From the NCBI GenBank assembly GCA_025093555.1, contig JAIWNF010000023.1, positions 124,001-188,000 on the forward strand: a DNA stretch of 64,000 nucleotides, written 5' to 3'. Source of the stretch: Circinella umbellata. Taxonomy: Eukaryota > Mucoromycota > Mucoromycetes > Mucorales > Lichtheimiaceae. The notes beneath the pieces were generated by a model. The model did no database searches and was not told where the DNA came from. It worked only from the letters and a program-made list of their open reading frames with translations. Shown in pieces: positions 33,983-48,177 of this stretch (within the stretch, counting starts at the first letter, position 1; each line of letters starts with the position of its first letter). The position numbers and the translations under genes are program-made.

Positions 33983-35610
33983 TCAACTTACACCAAACCT
34001 TTCTCTGTCAGCTTTACAGATGTATTTTGGTTTTGGTTTTAGTGGTTTTCCTGCTGCAAGTGCTTCTCGCTTCTTTTGACTTTTGGTTTTTCGTTTTTTA
34101 GGTTCTGAAGGTTTTGATTGTATTTGTGGAATGGATAGTACTATAGTTGGAGGAGGTGCTTTCATACGTGCATGAATTATTTTTAAATATTCCGGTTTTT
34201 TCTAAACAAAAAAAAAAAAAGGAATACAATAATTAGAAAATATTCTTCTTTTTACTCTTCTCATCGTTTCTTAGACTCTCTTTGATTTTCTTTTATACTA
34301 ATACTTACAAGCCATTCAAAGTCATTATCATCTACAAATCCTTTTTCTGTTAACATATCCTTGAATAATTGACGTAACATTTTATAATCAGGTTTGGTAG
34401 AAAAATCCAAATTATAAACATGATCAAAGTAATCAATGAATTTTTTAGGCATTCCTTTACATAATTCTTCAATGGTAATCGCATCTTTTTGACAATAAAT
34501 TGCATGATATTTTTCCCGTGTGGTTACCCGGGTAATACCTTGCCATGGTAACTTTCCCCTGAAAAAGTAAACCAATGTATATCCTAATGCTTCAAGATCG
34601 TCACGACGTGTTTGTTCTATCAAAATGTCAAAAAAAGAATTAAGTTTTTTCCATACTTGTGATTCAACTCTCTTTTTTTTTTCCCCTTTGGGATATATAT
34701 AAAATCTCACTTACCAACACCAAGATGAGAATTAATACTTGTATAACGAGCTGTTCCAATAACACTAGATCGACCATCTTTAAAAGGAACATGAACATTT
34801 TTATGTTCATATTTAAATCTTTTTGCAAGTCCAAAATCAAGAATATGAACCAGTTTATCAGAGCCATTTTCTACACCCATCGCAAAGTTATCCGGTTTAA
34901 TATCGCGATGCACCCATCCTTGTTTATGCATTGTTTCTAATCTTAATAACTAAAAAAAAAGAATGATATCCCCCACCAAACCCACCCCACATATTTTATT
35001 TGGTTAATTTAATGACAATCAAAATAATAAGTTTCTCTCTACTTTTTTCTTTTTTTCCTTACCATTTGTTTTCCTAACATTAATACCGTTTTTAAATTGA
35101 ATTTTCGTTTACACATGGAAAATAAATCTTCCAGTGAAGCTAATATTATATAAAATAAATGAGTTTCTATCAGTTATTTCAATCCAATTGAAAGAAACTT
35201 GAGATCAAAATTAATGAGGTATATATATTTTTTCTTACTTACGTCCCATTAACTCCATTACCATAGCATTGTATCGACTGTCCACAGCACCAAAATATTT
35301 TGCTTTTGGAATAATTACATAGTCAGAAAGTAATTTATTTACTTTATATTCATGAGAAAGTCTATCTTCGTGATCGCTATGTGTGTCTTCAACTTTTACA
35401 GCCACTTTTGTTTTTGATACTACATTATGACCTAAAAACATACAGTTTTTTTTTTAGTTAACAATTAAAAACTATTTGTATTAGAAATTAAATAAGTAAA
35501 TAAATGAAATATATATTTTTTTCTTTACCAATATAAACATCACCATACGATCCACCACCTACACGATTATCTAATTTATATTTTTCATTAATGACACGAT
35601 TCATTAACAT
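33983..35610 (-). CDS. casein kinase 1 family Ser/Thr protein kinase, 369 aa
   Basis: Six exons join in frame: 35610-35529, 35431-35243, 35139-35063, 34949-34715, 34616-34309 and 34201-33983. The product is a CK1 kinase: glycine loop GGGSYGDVY (18-26), VAVK lysine near residue 39, GPSLEDLF, catalytic HRDIKPDN (D132) and DFGLAKR (D154). It also has the CK1-specific TARYTSINSHLG in place of the usual APE segment, followed by RRDDLEALGY. The C-terminal tail is short and strongly basic (KKRKTKSQKKREAL, KPLKPKPK), possibly a nuclear or membrane-charge signal. No C-terminal Cys-Cys prenylation or palmitoylation motif is seen. The start was set at ATG 35610 because the family begins just before the glycine loop. 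An upstream in-frame ATG at 35691 would add 27 basic residues. Confidence 0.92.
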
Positions 35611-36206
35611 GTTGAATTTTAGACTTTTGAAAAAGGAAATAAGAAACCAAGTTTTCCGCAGCGCCTTGTTCTTTTTGAAACACAGTTTCATTTTGTAAAA
35701 ATTGTATCACAGCAATAAAATATTATGTTGTGAACGTAACTTTATTATATATACATAATCACATAAAAATAAAAATAAAAGTCTAGAAAGGCTCAAATGA
35801 TCATAATAACTTGTAAAAAAGTAAAAGCTTTACAATTAAAAGTAACTTTGTATACTATCTAATTATTTTCCTTACCCTATAAACCGTGAAAAAACAAAGA
35901 TACATCATTTTATGATATATAAAGAAGAAATAATGAACGTAGATACATTTATATTATTTGCTAATGTATATCTAACGAGAATATTTCATTTGCTTTCCAC
36001 AATAAATAAATACAAGATCATAACCCACATGACAGTTTCCCATAACAACACATTGAAACGTATTCTTGACAATAGTAGTATGTTACCTCTTTTTTTTTTT
36101 TTTTGAATATCAAAATAAAAAAAGAGTCATTATGCTTATATTTTTTTTTACCGCAATATATATTTCTGTTGTCAATTTTTTTTTTTGGTGCGACATTAAA
36201 AAGTAA
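35611..36206. promoter_or_regulatory. divergent intergenic region between casein kinase 1 and AcpS-type gene
   Basis: About 600 bp separate two divergently transcribed genes and must hold both promoters. It is AT-rich with T runs near 36090 and 36175. No specific site can be assigned. A 64-codon frame at 35912-36106 is not supported. Confidence 0.5.
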
Positions 36207-36738
36207 ATGATTTTAGGGATTGGTGTTGACATTGTTCATTTACCAAGAATTACATCACTTGTAACAAGAAGAGGTCGATTACCTCTTGCTAAACGTATAC
36301 TAAGTTTAAAAGAATGGGATGAATTCAATCAACGATTTCCCAATGAACATTTAGTTATTGATCAACAAGTCAAATATTTAGGATCGCGGTAAATATAGTG
36401 GGAGGATAGAGGGATAAATAAAAATAGGAAACTGATTTTATATATTTAAAAAAGGTGGTGTATTAAAGAAGCTGTTTATAAGGCACTTTATCCAATTCAT
36501 AAATTAGAATGGAAACAAGTGACAGTAGAAAAAGATCAAGGTGAGATATATTTATATATATTTAGTTGAATTAGCAAAAAAAAAAAAAAAAACTAACTTC
36601 TTTTCGTAAAAAATAATATATATAGGTAAACCTATTTTACACGTGCATAATGGAAAAGCTTATGGTATAAAACGATCCCATGTTTCTTTAAGTCATGATG
36701 GTGAATATGCTATATCTCAAGTGGTTTTAGAAGGATAA
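36207..36738 (+). CDS. holo-ACP synthase (AcpS-type 4'-phosphopantetheinyl transferase), 126 aa
   Basis: This enzyme transfers the 4'-phosphopantetheine arm of CoA to a serine of an acyl carrier protein. In fungi the small AcpS-type enzyme (yeast Ppt2) serves the mitochondrial fatty-acid synthase ACP. Three exons splice in frame: 36207-36388, 36455-36540 and 36626-36738. Family motifs are GIGVDIVHLPRI (magnesium-binding D8), WCIKEAVYKAL (K65, E66) and VSLSHDGEYA near the C-terminus. The length of 126 residues equals bacterial AcpS. No clear mitochondrial presequence precedes the first motif, because ATG 36207 lies only a few residues before it. An upstream exon carrying a targeting peptide is possible but not visible. 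Confidence 0.93.
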
Positions 36739-38388
36739 CAAATGAATATTATATATATACCCTTCGTTGTTATTGTTTACTATTCCAGATAAAACATGAA
36801 TTATCGTTTCAACAACCAACCTAAAAGTAAAATAAAACAGATAATCTTTTACAATCCCATTTCCAAATCACAGAATTTTTCTTTGTATTTGAGGTTACTT
36901 CAAAAAAAAAAAAAAAAGAACCATGGAAAAACCAATCATATTTTGTAAACCATTTACTTGAGTTACTTTCATTTTTGACATCAAATGAAGCTATTACACA
37001 GAAAAAGAAGCCTTATTTTTTTTTTTTTTGCCTCACGTTTTTTTAACATCATCGTGCGTATGGCGTCATATATAGACATGCACATGTGTTTCCAGGGGCG
37101 GGAGAGAAAGTAACATTTATATAATATTATATTTTAAAAAAACCCCATTTTGGTTGTCATGGTTTTTTCTTTGGTAGAAAAAAAAAATCAAACTAAAAAA
37201 AACCAGATTCTTTTTTTTTTTATTACCATGGTGATTTTTATATAAGATAATAATTATATTGTTTTCTTTTCTTTTATATATATACGTATATTATAAAAGA
37301 AATCGTTTTTTTTAGTTAATAGTATGATAGAATGGAATTTTACAAATGTTGCTTATAAGCATTTTTTTTTGTCTTCCTTTAATTTTGTATCACCATAAAA
37401 AACCAAGTCTGTTTTGAATTCCGGATCTGGAAAAGAGGCACGACATTAACCTTGTTTTTTTTTACTTGTCGGATTTCAACTAAATTCTTTCCTGTTCGCC
37501 TGTGTTTGTTTGTTGTGTTGTATATATATGCTAAATAATATAAACACACATTTATTTTTTGAATTAATATTTTATTAAGCTTTCGATCTAAAAGAAAAAG
37601 AAAAATTCTTCAACAATATAGATATAGATATATGTATATATGTATACAATAGATCTATAAATAAGAAAGAAAGAAAGCATTCTTCCCCTTTTTTTATTAT
37701 TATACATAAAATCACATAACCTTCTAAAAAAAATGTTGAGCACCAAATAATTTAGAAGACAAGAGTGGATCCGACTTTTGGTGTTTTCTTTAAAAAAAGC
37801 TTAGGTTAACTTTTTAGGCATTTGGTCTCTATTGCTATATATAACTTTTTTTTTTTACACGCGACCACCACACTCCACACTCCACACATCAGCGCACAAA
37901 AAAAAAAAAAAAAATACCGAATAACTTGTCCCTTTTTTTTTTTTTTCTTCTTCTTCTTTTACCTTTTTTTTTCAAAAAGAAAAAAAAAAAAGAAAAAAAA
38001 AACTATACACATACAATATTTATATTTATTTATATTTATATATATATTTATATATAGAAAGGCAGGGTTGTAAACAACATCATACTACCATTATATTAAT
38101 ATATATATATAAAAAGAGCGGACGAATCGATACAGAATATATAAAGTACTCTTTTTTTTTATTTTACAACAAATATAAAGCAATATAAAGCAACAACAAC
38201 CTCTTTTTTTTTTCTACAACATAAACGACTATAATCGAAAAAAAAAACAAAAGCCCTGCCTTGAAGAAAAAAAACATATTCTTTCTCCCCTTTCCCAACC
38301 ACTCTTCTTTCTTTTACACACCCATATATATTATTTAGTATATATTATATTTATATCCTATATAATATAGAGTTTTGTTTTTTTCAAA
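36739..38388. other. long intergenic and 5' leader of the LIM-RhoGAP gene
   Basis: A 1.65-kb stretch rich in A and T runs with TATATA repeats near 37260-37285, 37630-37650 and 38030-38110. The part next to 38389 contains C/T-rich and A-rich tracts typical of fungal core promoters. No gene is seen. Confidence 0.6.
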
Positions 38389-41300
38389 ATGACAAGTGGT
38401 AACGAATTGTCATCTCCTACCGTTCCGACATGTTCGAAATGTCATCAACCTCTCGGTAATCGGCTGGTACGAGCCCTGGATGGTACCTTTCACCCAGAAT
38501 GTTTTACTTGCTTGGTAAAGTATAAGATGAGGGTAGGAGAGAGAGGGAGAGAGAAAGAGAGAGGAGAGAGAAAGAATAAAATACTAAAATATATTATTTA
38601 TTGTTTATGCACTCTACCAAAACCAACCTACAACTTATGACAACAACAACAACAACAACAAATAACAACAATACAATACAACTTTATTTATTTTCGTTAC
38701 TGGATATTTTGAAATAACACCAATTCATCATCTCAACTCATTTACACAAACATGTATAAACACACACACATTACAAATAATAGGATTGTAATGCGCCGGT
38801 CGCAGCAAGGTTTTTCCCTTATCAAAATGAACAAGAACAAACCTTACCGCTCTGTGAGCGTGATTATTTTAGAAGACTTGGTCTTGTATGTGATAATTGT
38901 CAAGAAGCATTGAGAGGTCCTTATATCATTGCACTTGATAAAAAATATCACACGGACCATTTTACATGCAGTGCATGTTCAACTGTATTTGGTCCTGAAG
39001 ATTCTTATTATGAACATGAAGGTCAAGTCTTTTGTCATTTTCATTATTCAACTCAATTTGCTGTAAGTTGTGCTGGTTGTCAAATGGCTATTCTTAAACA
39101 ATATGTCGAAATTGATCGTAAAGATAATGTTGAGCATTGGCATCCGGAATGCTATATGATCCACAAGGTAAATTCTTTTGTTTTTTTTTGAAAGGGGAAG
39201 GGGTTAGAATAAAATGACTGAAATATCTTTTTCTTTTTTATTTAAAAGTATTGGAACGTCAGGATCTCAAATCCTTCTTTGCGAGACAAGGAATCAATTA
39301 TTCATCATGGTATTTAAAACAAATATAATATATTGGATATTTAACAAATGATAATCATATTAAAGTTTTTTTTTGAAATCTTTATATTATAGAAACTCTT
39401 CCAAAAAATCCTGTAGAACTTGCTGATAGACAAAATAAGATGGAAGAAAAAGTATATCGTATTTGGACTGTGTTATCAGCATTTGAAGGTAATAAAATCA
39501 ATTTAGAGTGGGATAATTTTTTTTTGTTTCATCCAAAAGAAAAAAAAAGGGGGGGAAAGGAAGGAAGGAAGGAGAAAGTGTATATACAATAATTATAATA
39601 CTAATGAAATGGGGTTGTTGGAAATATTTTTTTTTTATTATAGAATCATCCGCGGTATGCATTTCGGAGATGTTGCTACACGTGTCAAATGGAGCATATG
39701 TTGAAGGCATTTGTCTATCAGAACGTTTCTTGGTTCATGTTGAAGCTTTATTTTCAGGTGTAGATGAATTAGATAAAATACATCATGAATATGAACAAGG
39801 AGGTAAATCTTTTAATAATAACAATAACGTTTTTTATTAGTTAAAACTAATCGATACATTTTTTTTTTACATGTAGAATTCAAATATACAAGAGAAGCTA
39901 AAATGTTATGTAAAAAAATCATCAACTTTTTCTCTTTACTTTCAAGAACTCAAGAAATGAAACGATTGGGTATCACACAAGAATTGTTATCCTTGGTTAC
40001 TGGTTTAGCTCATTATCTTAAAATTCTGATTCGTGTTGCATTAACAACTGCTTTAAGATTGGTAAAGGAAGACAGAAATACAAAATTCTTATTTATATAT
40101 AAAAATCATGGGGGTCTTTTTTACTTAAAAATATAATTTATAATGTATATATAGGAATTAGTACTAGGTCGACCTGTTGCCGTATCACGTTTATTGGCAA
40201 AATTAATGGAAGTAGCAGGAAAAGAAAGTCATAGTCGAGATAGTCAAAGACTTGTCAAAGCAAAACAATCATCTGATTTATGTCACGTGTGTCGAATCAC
40301 AGTAGAAGATCAATGTGTTAAATATGGTGATTTACGATGGCATGTGAATTGTTTCTGTTGTCGTCAATGTAAACGTCCATTGGCAAGAGAGTTTCATTCA
40401 TCTACTTTTAGTTCCGCTGGACAATCTGTTTTATGTTATTCATGTGCAGGTGTTCATGAATCTGAAGTACCAACACCTTTTGAATATGTTAGTAAACTTA
40501 CTCAGTTCGCTTATTTGCTACGTGTAGCATTGAGTCGATTATGTAATTTCTTACAAATCACAGGTAAATATAATAATAAAAAGAACTAGAGAAGGGGTGT
40601 ATAGATATTATACTAATAACATATTTCTTATATATAATATATAAAATTCAATAGATAGTCAGCTGTCTTCTGTTGATTTCTCAATTAAAACCAAACCTTA
40701 TTTACCAAAGGATGTACCCGCCACTAAAGATGTTGCTTCTTCACCTACTACAATGCAACAATCTAAATTCCCTACATCCCCTGTCGATGAAAAACTTAAT
40801 ACACCAGCTTATCCAACACATATTAGCGATGTCAAAAATGTACCAGCTACAAATCTTAATCGAAAAGTATCTCGTTCATTCAAAACAGCTAAACGTTCAA
40901 CAATTCTCGGTAATGTTCACAATCAACAAAAGACACAGCCTATTTCCGAAGAAGAAGATGAAGAAAGTAATAATACCCGATCAGGAGGAGTACCTGCACG
41001 TGATTCTAGTCTTGGTATGCATGGGGGAGATGGTATGGATCAACACAAGAATTTACCTCCATTACCACAAGGAGAAGAAGAAGGTGGAGAGACTAATGAA
41101 AATTATCGTAATAAAGGTATTCGATTAGATGATGTTCCGGATCTTTTGAAAAAGTCAACGACGACAAGTCGACATCAACATACTTCTACAATGGGTACTC
41201 ATATCCAAGTCAGCGCAACCACTGGTAAACCCCGAGTTTATTTGTCGGAACTTTCAGCATTACAAGATATGATTATTCGGCACGTGGCAGTGGTACACAT

Positions 41301-42554
41301 TGAACCCTATGTCCGCGAACATTTTACTTTAAGTGAATTATTAAACCTGATTGAAACTAAAAAAGTTTCCATTTGGGGTAAATTTTTCACATCCATCATG
41401 CATGGTGGAGGTAAAAAACAAATCAAGGCAAAAGAAGATGGTACCTTTAATGTACCTTTAGATTTATTAACTGAAAGAACAGGGGTAGAATCTAATTTGG
41501 GTTCATCCCCTTCACCTGTCCGTGTGGCTGCATTTATTGATGATGCTGTTACTGCTATGCGTCAAATGGGTAAATAATATATATATATATTAGGAGAAGA
41601 TACACACTTATATATATATATATATATATTATTATTATTATACGTTTATTTATTAACTTTACTTTATTTTATTTAGATATGACGGTAGAAGGCATTTTCA
41701 GAAAGAATGGCAATATTCGAAGATTAAAGGATTTAACAGAACAACTTGATAGAAATCCACAAGATGTTGACTTATTTGCTCAACCTGCCATTCAAATTGC
41801 AGCACTTTTGAAAAAGTTTTTACGTGAATTACCTGATCCATTGATGACTTATCGATTGCATGGGTTATTTACATGTGCATTGAAATTATCTGACCCAGTA
41901 GCATCCAAACGTGTACTTCAACTTGCGTATTGTATGTTACCACGAGTGAATCGAGATGCAACCGAAGTTTTATTTTTGTTTTTCCGATGGGTTGCCTCGT
42001 TTTCTCATGTCACTACCGATGTTGGTAGTCTTATGGATATACCCAATCTTGCTCGTGTATTGGCACCTAATATTTTGTCCACAAATCACAAAGATCCTCT
42101 CAAGGATGATTCATTTACTTCTATCCGAGTAATTGAAACGATGTTGGAATCTTTTGACGAATTATGTATGGTGCCTGAAGATTTAGAACCTTTCTTACAA
42201 GATCCTAAATTCAAGGAAGGAAAACCTAATGATCTATCCTCCAAGGACTTTTTGAAAAAAGTTGAACAAATGATGAAACATAGTAATGCATCCACTGCAT
42301 CTTCTTCTTCATCTTCACCTATATCAAACATGTCTTCTTCCACAACTACATCTGTAAATGATGTTCGTTATTTAGAAGTTCAACAACAACATCAACAACA
42401 ACAATATCAACAACATTCCCCTACTTCGATTTACGCGCAACAAGGTTATTTACCCTATACTAATCAACATCCATCATCTGATTTCCGACCCAATCAACTT
42501 TCAATGCGTCAATCCAGTTTAAATGCTGCTGCAAGTCAACCACCACTGAAATAA
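38389..42554 (+). CDS. LIM-domain RhoGAP, Lrg1/Rga1 type, about 1000 aa
   Basis: This is a GTPase-activating protein for Rho-family GTPases that in yeasts controls cell-wall synthesis and polarity. The first exon 38389-38514 carries CSKCHQPLG...HPECFTCL. The second (38784-39167) completes LIM1 and holds LIM2 (CDNCQEAL...FTCSACSTVFG) and LIM3 (CAGCQMAI...HWHPECY). Further exons follow around 39249-39309, 39393-39489, 39645-39801, 39878-40060 and 40156-40563, including another zinc-binding unit (CHVCRITVEDQCVKYGDLRWHVNCFCCRQC). A disordered Pro/Ser/Thr segment precedes the RhoGAP domain (about 41240-42120), which spans an intron. GIFRKNGNIRRL holds the arginine finger, and LLKKFLRELPDPL and ARVLAPNIL are conserved GAP motifs. 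The C-terminus is Gln-rich. Exon ends in the middle are approximate. Confidence 0.92.
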
Positions 42555-43156
42555 TAAAAAAAAACATTTCTCCCCCCCTTCTCCTCCTCAATTTTTTTTT
42601 ACACAAAAAGAATTCATCCTATCCGTCCACCATTTCTTACATTTTATATATAATATACTGCATATTATTTTTTTTATTTATTTATTTTTCATTTATTAAG
42701 AGAAATAAACTAAAATAAAATAAAAGTCTTGTCCACTTTTTTTTTATTACAAAAAAAAAGCCCCTCTCCACCTTGTTTTTGTTTTCTTGTCATCACACAC
42801 ACACACACACACACACACTTTTTTTTTCAACTATTACTTATTATTGATATTATTATTACCCACAATTTTCTCTCTCTTTTTTTTGGTTCCAAGAAAAATT
42901 ATATACACACACACATCTAAAAAATAAAATCAATTTATTTTTCTTTTTGTTTGCTTCTTTTCCTGTCACACACACACACACACACTCTCTCCTTGTCTTT
43001 TTGAATAATAATAAAAGAAATATATATATAAATAAATTATGTAGAAGAAATATATTAATAATGATTAAAAGAAAAACGAATGGAAAAGGTGATTGGATAA
43101 TATATATGTATATAAAATTATATGCTAATGTACGTAAAAACTAATAATAAAAAAAC
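42555..43156. other. convergent 3' region of RhoGAP and FYVE genes
   Basis: Contains CA/AC microsatellites at 42794-42820 and 42966-42985, T runs and AT repeats. Two short frames over the microsatellites are artefacts. Confidence 0.75.
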
Positions 43157-43284
43157 TTATGAACCAAGAAGTTGATAGAAACATGCGTCACAGACGCGTG
43201 CCCATTCACCTTGATCTCGATTAAGTGGTTGAAATAAAGGAAGTTCATTTGAACTATGATTATGACAAAAGATATTACCACAAC

Positions 43285-43317
<33 letters not shown>

Positions 43318-46300
43318 TCAAATTAGCCTTCCTTTTATATATATATTAAATAAATTTGGATGAATCTTTTACCTGCGACAATGATGACGACGTTGAAAGA
43401 AATCAAATTGGATTTCACAGTTATCAAATTGACAGCCTGCTGCATGATCATCTGGAATCCATTTTTCTTGGGGCATCAACATAAACTTGGTACTACGATC
43501 ATCATGTGGAATATGAAGTAAATAATGATGATAAATTAATGGCTTTTTTTCTTCTTGTTCTTCTTGTTCTTGTACTGATTCCTGTTGTTGTTCTGTTATT
43601 GTATTGGGAATCAAAGATAATGTAGATGAAGAGGGTGATACAATAAGTTGCTATAGTAACGGACCCACATTTATTTAAAAAAAATTAGTTTGGATCAAAC
43701 ACTTCCTACTTTCCTTATTTTCATTTTCACTTTTTTTTTTATTGCAGAAAAAACAATATGACAAATAAAATAATAACACATACCTCCGGTACAAGACTCG
43801 GTTCTGTAGTAACACAAGTCCCAGCAATTACAATATCAGTAATATGACCAAATTCATTTTGTTGTTGACTTATAATAGATGTTGGTTCCTTTTTCATTAT
43901 CCATTGATTCAACCATCCATCACCCGCCAAAGATAAAATTGACGAAGAAGAAATAGATTCAATAAATGGAATTTTCCATTGGGTTGTCATTGTCGTATCG
44001 TTCTTCATCTTATTTTTCGACATTAATAGACTGTGAAAATTATTATAGTTGTTGTTATTGTTATTATTTGACATCATCAACATTTCTTCTAATTCCAAAA
44101 GCATTTGTTCTTGAGTCAATAAAAGCTGTTGATATCTTGTAACATGTTCCTTGTATCGATGTTCACGTGCATCCATGGATTGTATTAATAATTGCTGTTT
44201 TTCAAGTAATTGATTCACACGACATTGAGATAAGGATAAATCTTGAGCTAATCGGTTCAATTTATCAGCATGAGTGATACATGAAGTTACCAATTGAATT
44301 AATGAAGGTTGATCTTGTTCTTGTTCTTGAGGAACAAGGGCGGCACGGTCTCCGAAATGAATAAACAGTGGATGCATAATGGCAAGTGACGAAGAAGAAG
44401 ATTCTCGTGCATGGACAAGAATAGGTTGTTTGTCTTTTTTATTACTTCTTTTGGTGTTATTGTTGTCGTCAAAAACACCAGTACTACTGGTTCCTACTAC
44501 TGTTGATTCTTGTTCAATCGAGTAAGGTTGAATTGTTTCTTGTTGTTGTACGATAGCTGTTTGAGTATCGAGAATTGAATTTTGGTTTGTAATAGTGTTT
44601 TGTTGACTTGATTCTGGTTGAGTACTGGATAAAGATTTTTCTTCTTCTTTTTGAGATGATGGCTGTTCTAGTATTGCCAAATAGGAAGGTTGATTAATTT
44701 GATTACCATGCTCCTCAATAAGGTGCCCAAAAAGTCCACGTGTGCTTTCAACGTCAAGTTCTTTGTTATCTGTTTTTTGCTCTACTTCTTGCTGTTGTTG
44801 CTTTTCTTCTTCTTTATCAGATTTGTTAACTTGTTCGAATACAGTTGTTGCTTTAGTAAAAGAGGATGTTGATAATGAAGACTCTGAAGATAAAGTACTA
44901 GTGTTATTGAAAGTATCAACAGTGGAAGAGAGAACTTGTTCAGGGTCACTTTTTTCTTGTTGAGTCAACAATTGTTCCTGAATTATCTGTTTTTGTGGGT
45001 TTTGTTGATGCTGCTGCTGCTGTAGTGGCTGGTCCACGCTATTACCATGATCTGAATTCCCATTTATGGAAATCTCCTTTTGTTGGATCTCCTTAGTATT
45101 ATGGAGACTTTCTTTGCCATTCATTTTTATCTTGTTATTACTACTATTATTATTACTATAATGTTGATAACGACGATCGCGCTGACTATCACCACATCTA
45201 CTACTACTACTGTCACTACTGCTACTACTACTATGTGTACTGTGGGTTGTAATAGAACTACTTGTTGTTGCTGTCAAAAATGAAGATGAAGAATGGTGTT
45301 GATGATGTAAAATAATCATTGATTCGGGTCGAGAAGAAGAATTTGTACGAGCTGGAGAATAATGATGTCGATGATAATGATGACTATGTGGACTCGTCAT
45401 ATTATGATTAGTTTCATTCTCTACATTATCCAAAGCTGTAGATTGACGACGTTTAGCTTTACGTCGAGTACATGCTTCGCAACCATTACTACCATGACGT
45501 CCAGTAATTGATAAAGAAGGTTGAATTTGAGATGGAGAAAAATTACTTCCAGTACTGTGACGTTTGGATGATGATCGAGTAGTTGAACTTGTAGATTGAA
45601 TAATCAAAGAGGATCGTTGTCGTTGCTGATTCATGACTGAATCTAATAAAAATCCCGAGTCATCTTCTGGATCTAATGGTGGTAATTGTGGTGCCATGAT
45701 GGGTGCACTGGCTACAGTAGAAGGAGGAGATGTAGGAGGTAGTGTCGGAGGTGCCGCTGCTGCTACTGCTACTCCTGTTGTTGATGCGGGCTCATCGAAG
45801 GATGATGCTGGTGATATAGGCTCATATTGATAAGAATAGTGATTATTGACACCCCCAACACCATTATTATTATTACGAAGTAACCCAAAAGGTGACCATG
45901 ATGCACGTTTTTTATAATTACTTCTATTATTTTTATTATTTGTTGTCGTGGTAGATGGTAATGGTGTATCAGGAGGGGATGGAATTAATTCTTGTTGTTG
46001 CTGCTTATGTTCTACTTGTCGAAGTTGTGTAGCAGATGGTATAGATTGACGTTTTAATAATTTATTAAATCGTGAAGGTCTTTTCTTGTCTGATGGAGAA
46101 GATATAGATTGTTCTTGTTGTTCTTGCTCTTGATTTTCATTATTAGTTGAAATTTTTACCATCTTTGCTAAACTAGATGCTGTGGCTCTTGTTAATGATT
46201 GACGCCTCGAAGAAAATGAACTAAATTTTTTACTGTTAAGAATACTGTTCCGGCTGAAATTACTATCATTATCATTTGTATTATTGATTGTTGAAGTAGA

Positions 46301-46516
46301 AGCAATGCTAACTTGATCAGGGTCCATTGAACGAAGTGAAGTAGATTTAATCATAGCAGAAAAGGATGATACATTTCGGAGTGAACGACGACGACGTGTT
46401 GTTGAAGGTTGAGGTTGAACTGATACGTTAGAATCGAATGGTTTTTTACTTTCATTATTACCGTAATGAACCATTATGTATAAGAATGAAAAAAGATGAT
46501 GATATAATCGATTCAA
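43157..46516 (-). CDS. large low-complexity protein with C-terminal FYVE zinc finger, up to 1045 aa
   Basis: FYVE domains bind phosphatidylinositol 3-phosphate on endosomes, so an endosomal or vacuolar membrane role is likely. Three exons splice in frame: 46516-43784, 43650-43373 and 43283-43157. The FYVE finger occupies about residues 974-1041: WIPDD, CQFDNC, then RRHHCRSCG formed exactly across the last intron, and RVCDAC at the end. The upstream 900 residues are rich in Ser, Gln, Asn and Thr with no other domain except a short Cys motif (CEACTRRKAKRR) and a coiled-coil-like region (YQQLLLTQEQMLLELEEML) near residues 790-830. The start may be the first ATG (46516) or MVHYGNNES at 46474. Which trafficking protein it corresponds to is not clear. 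Confidence 0.85.
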
Positions 46517-48078
46517 AAAAGATCCAAAATAAAAAAATAAAGGGTATATAAATAAAGAGAAGAAAAGAAAAAAAAAAGAAGAAAAGGAAATAAATAAATA
46601 AATTCAAAAAAATTCAAAAGCTTTTTCTTCTGGTGGTGACTGAAATCTTTGAGGGGGTGCCACTTTTTTCCCAAAAAAAAAAAATTCTAAAGTAAAAGAG
46701 GATATGCCTTACCATAATAACTAAATTCATCCATGCGGGACAGTCGGGTTGCATGAGATAACCCATCATTTTTACCCGTATACCATCATTTTCTCTCTTT
46801 TTGTATAAAAAAAATAACTAGAGCCAAGGAGATTTTTTTTTAAATGAACCGTAATAAACAAAAAAAAAAAAAAAAAAAGGTGCGTTTCTAATCTTATAGG
46901 TAGCATATATATATATTTATATATTTATACATTGCATAAAAAAAAAGGAATGGAGTTATAAAATTAAGTCAGGTAACCCTTACACATAACTTTTGCATTA
47001 ATAGATGAACACTGCATCTTAAAAATGATACGCAAGAATGATTTTTATTGATAATGATGGGGATTTCCATCTATTTGTTTACAATGAATATACTTCTTTT
47101 TTGTATCACTTGTCTAAAAAGAATCAAAAGCCCCAAACAACAACAAAAAGTTTCTTTCTTTTTTTCTTTTTCATTTTCTCCCTTTTCGATCTTAAAAAGA
47201 GTTTTCATTTCTTACTCCTTAGCTATGGGGTGAAGGAAAGAAAATTAGACCACCCATCTTTTTCATTCGTCTTTACCTATTATATCATGAGTATATAATT
47301 ATATATAGATGTAACGCATATACTTTTAATAATTAGACTATGAAATATATAAATATATGCATGTGTGTTTGTTTAAAAGAGATTTATAATATGACTCCTA
47401 AAAATGGATTTTTCTTTTTTTTTTTTAAAGTTACCTTATCAATATAATTTTTGTTCTCCTGACATGTTACATCCGTGCGAACTATACCATTGTTATATAT
47501 ATAAGTACCCTGTTGAGGAGACAAAGGAAAGCCAAAAATGACCGAGAGAGAAAGAAGGGAGGTCAGGTATATTTTAGTCCAAAATCCTTTTTATCTTTAG
47601 GTATTAAATGATTGATTATAAACATTCTTATTGTCATATACGCCTTTGTTTGGAATATTTTTGTTAAAAAAATAAAAGTAAAAGATGATATATAATGTAT
47701 AATATTAATATTAATAAAATAGGGTATTATATGTACAACAATAAGAATAATTATGATTGACAATAGTTTGATGAATAATATGAGATGGGGGAGCAGAGAC
47801 CAAGATTAATGGGGTGAATTAAAGAGAAGAAAAAAGAGAGGAGATGACTTTAAGGAGGAGGAGAGTACTTTATATTATCAATGATAATAGAATGGACTTT
47901 TTAAAATTACAAAGACATATTTGAATTAAGTTATAATGAAATAATAGAGTGATTATAAAATAAGATAAGGTTGGGGTATCTAAAAATACGTAATAGTGTA
48001 TATATATAATGATATAGATGGATTTTTTTTTTAAAATGAAGAATGAGAGTGACCCAAAAAAAAAGGAGAACTAGATGA
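46517..48078. other. intergenic, promoter of the FYVE gene
   Basis: AT-rich sequence with an A run near 46860 and (TA)n tracts. Short frames at 47038-47298 and 47563-47763 are low in complexity and not supported. Confidence 0.6.
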
Positions 48079-48177
48079 CTAAAGAGTTGTAGTAGTAAAC
48101 GATATTAATAAACCTACTAATGCTGATATGACAACTATGACTATAAATGTGTATATAAAAGACGGTTTTTTTTAGTA

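Noticed and set aside
45080..45830. Plus-strand frames opposite the FYVE gene (67 and 65 codons, Thr- or Ala/Gly-rich)
   Set aside because: They are mirror images of the Ser/Gln/Asn codon runs of the real gene on the other strand.
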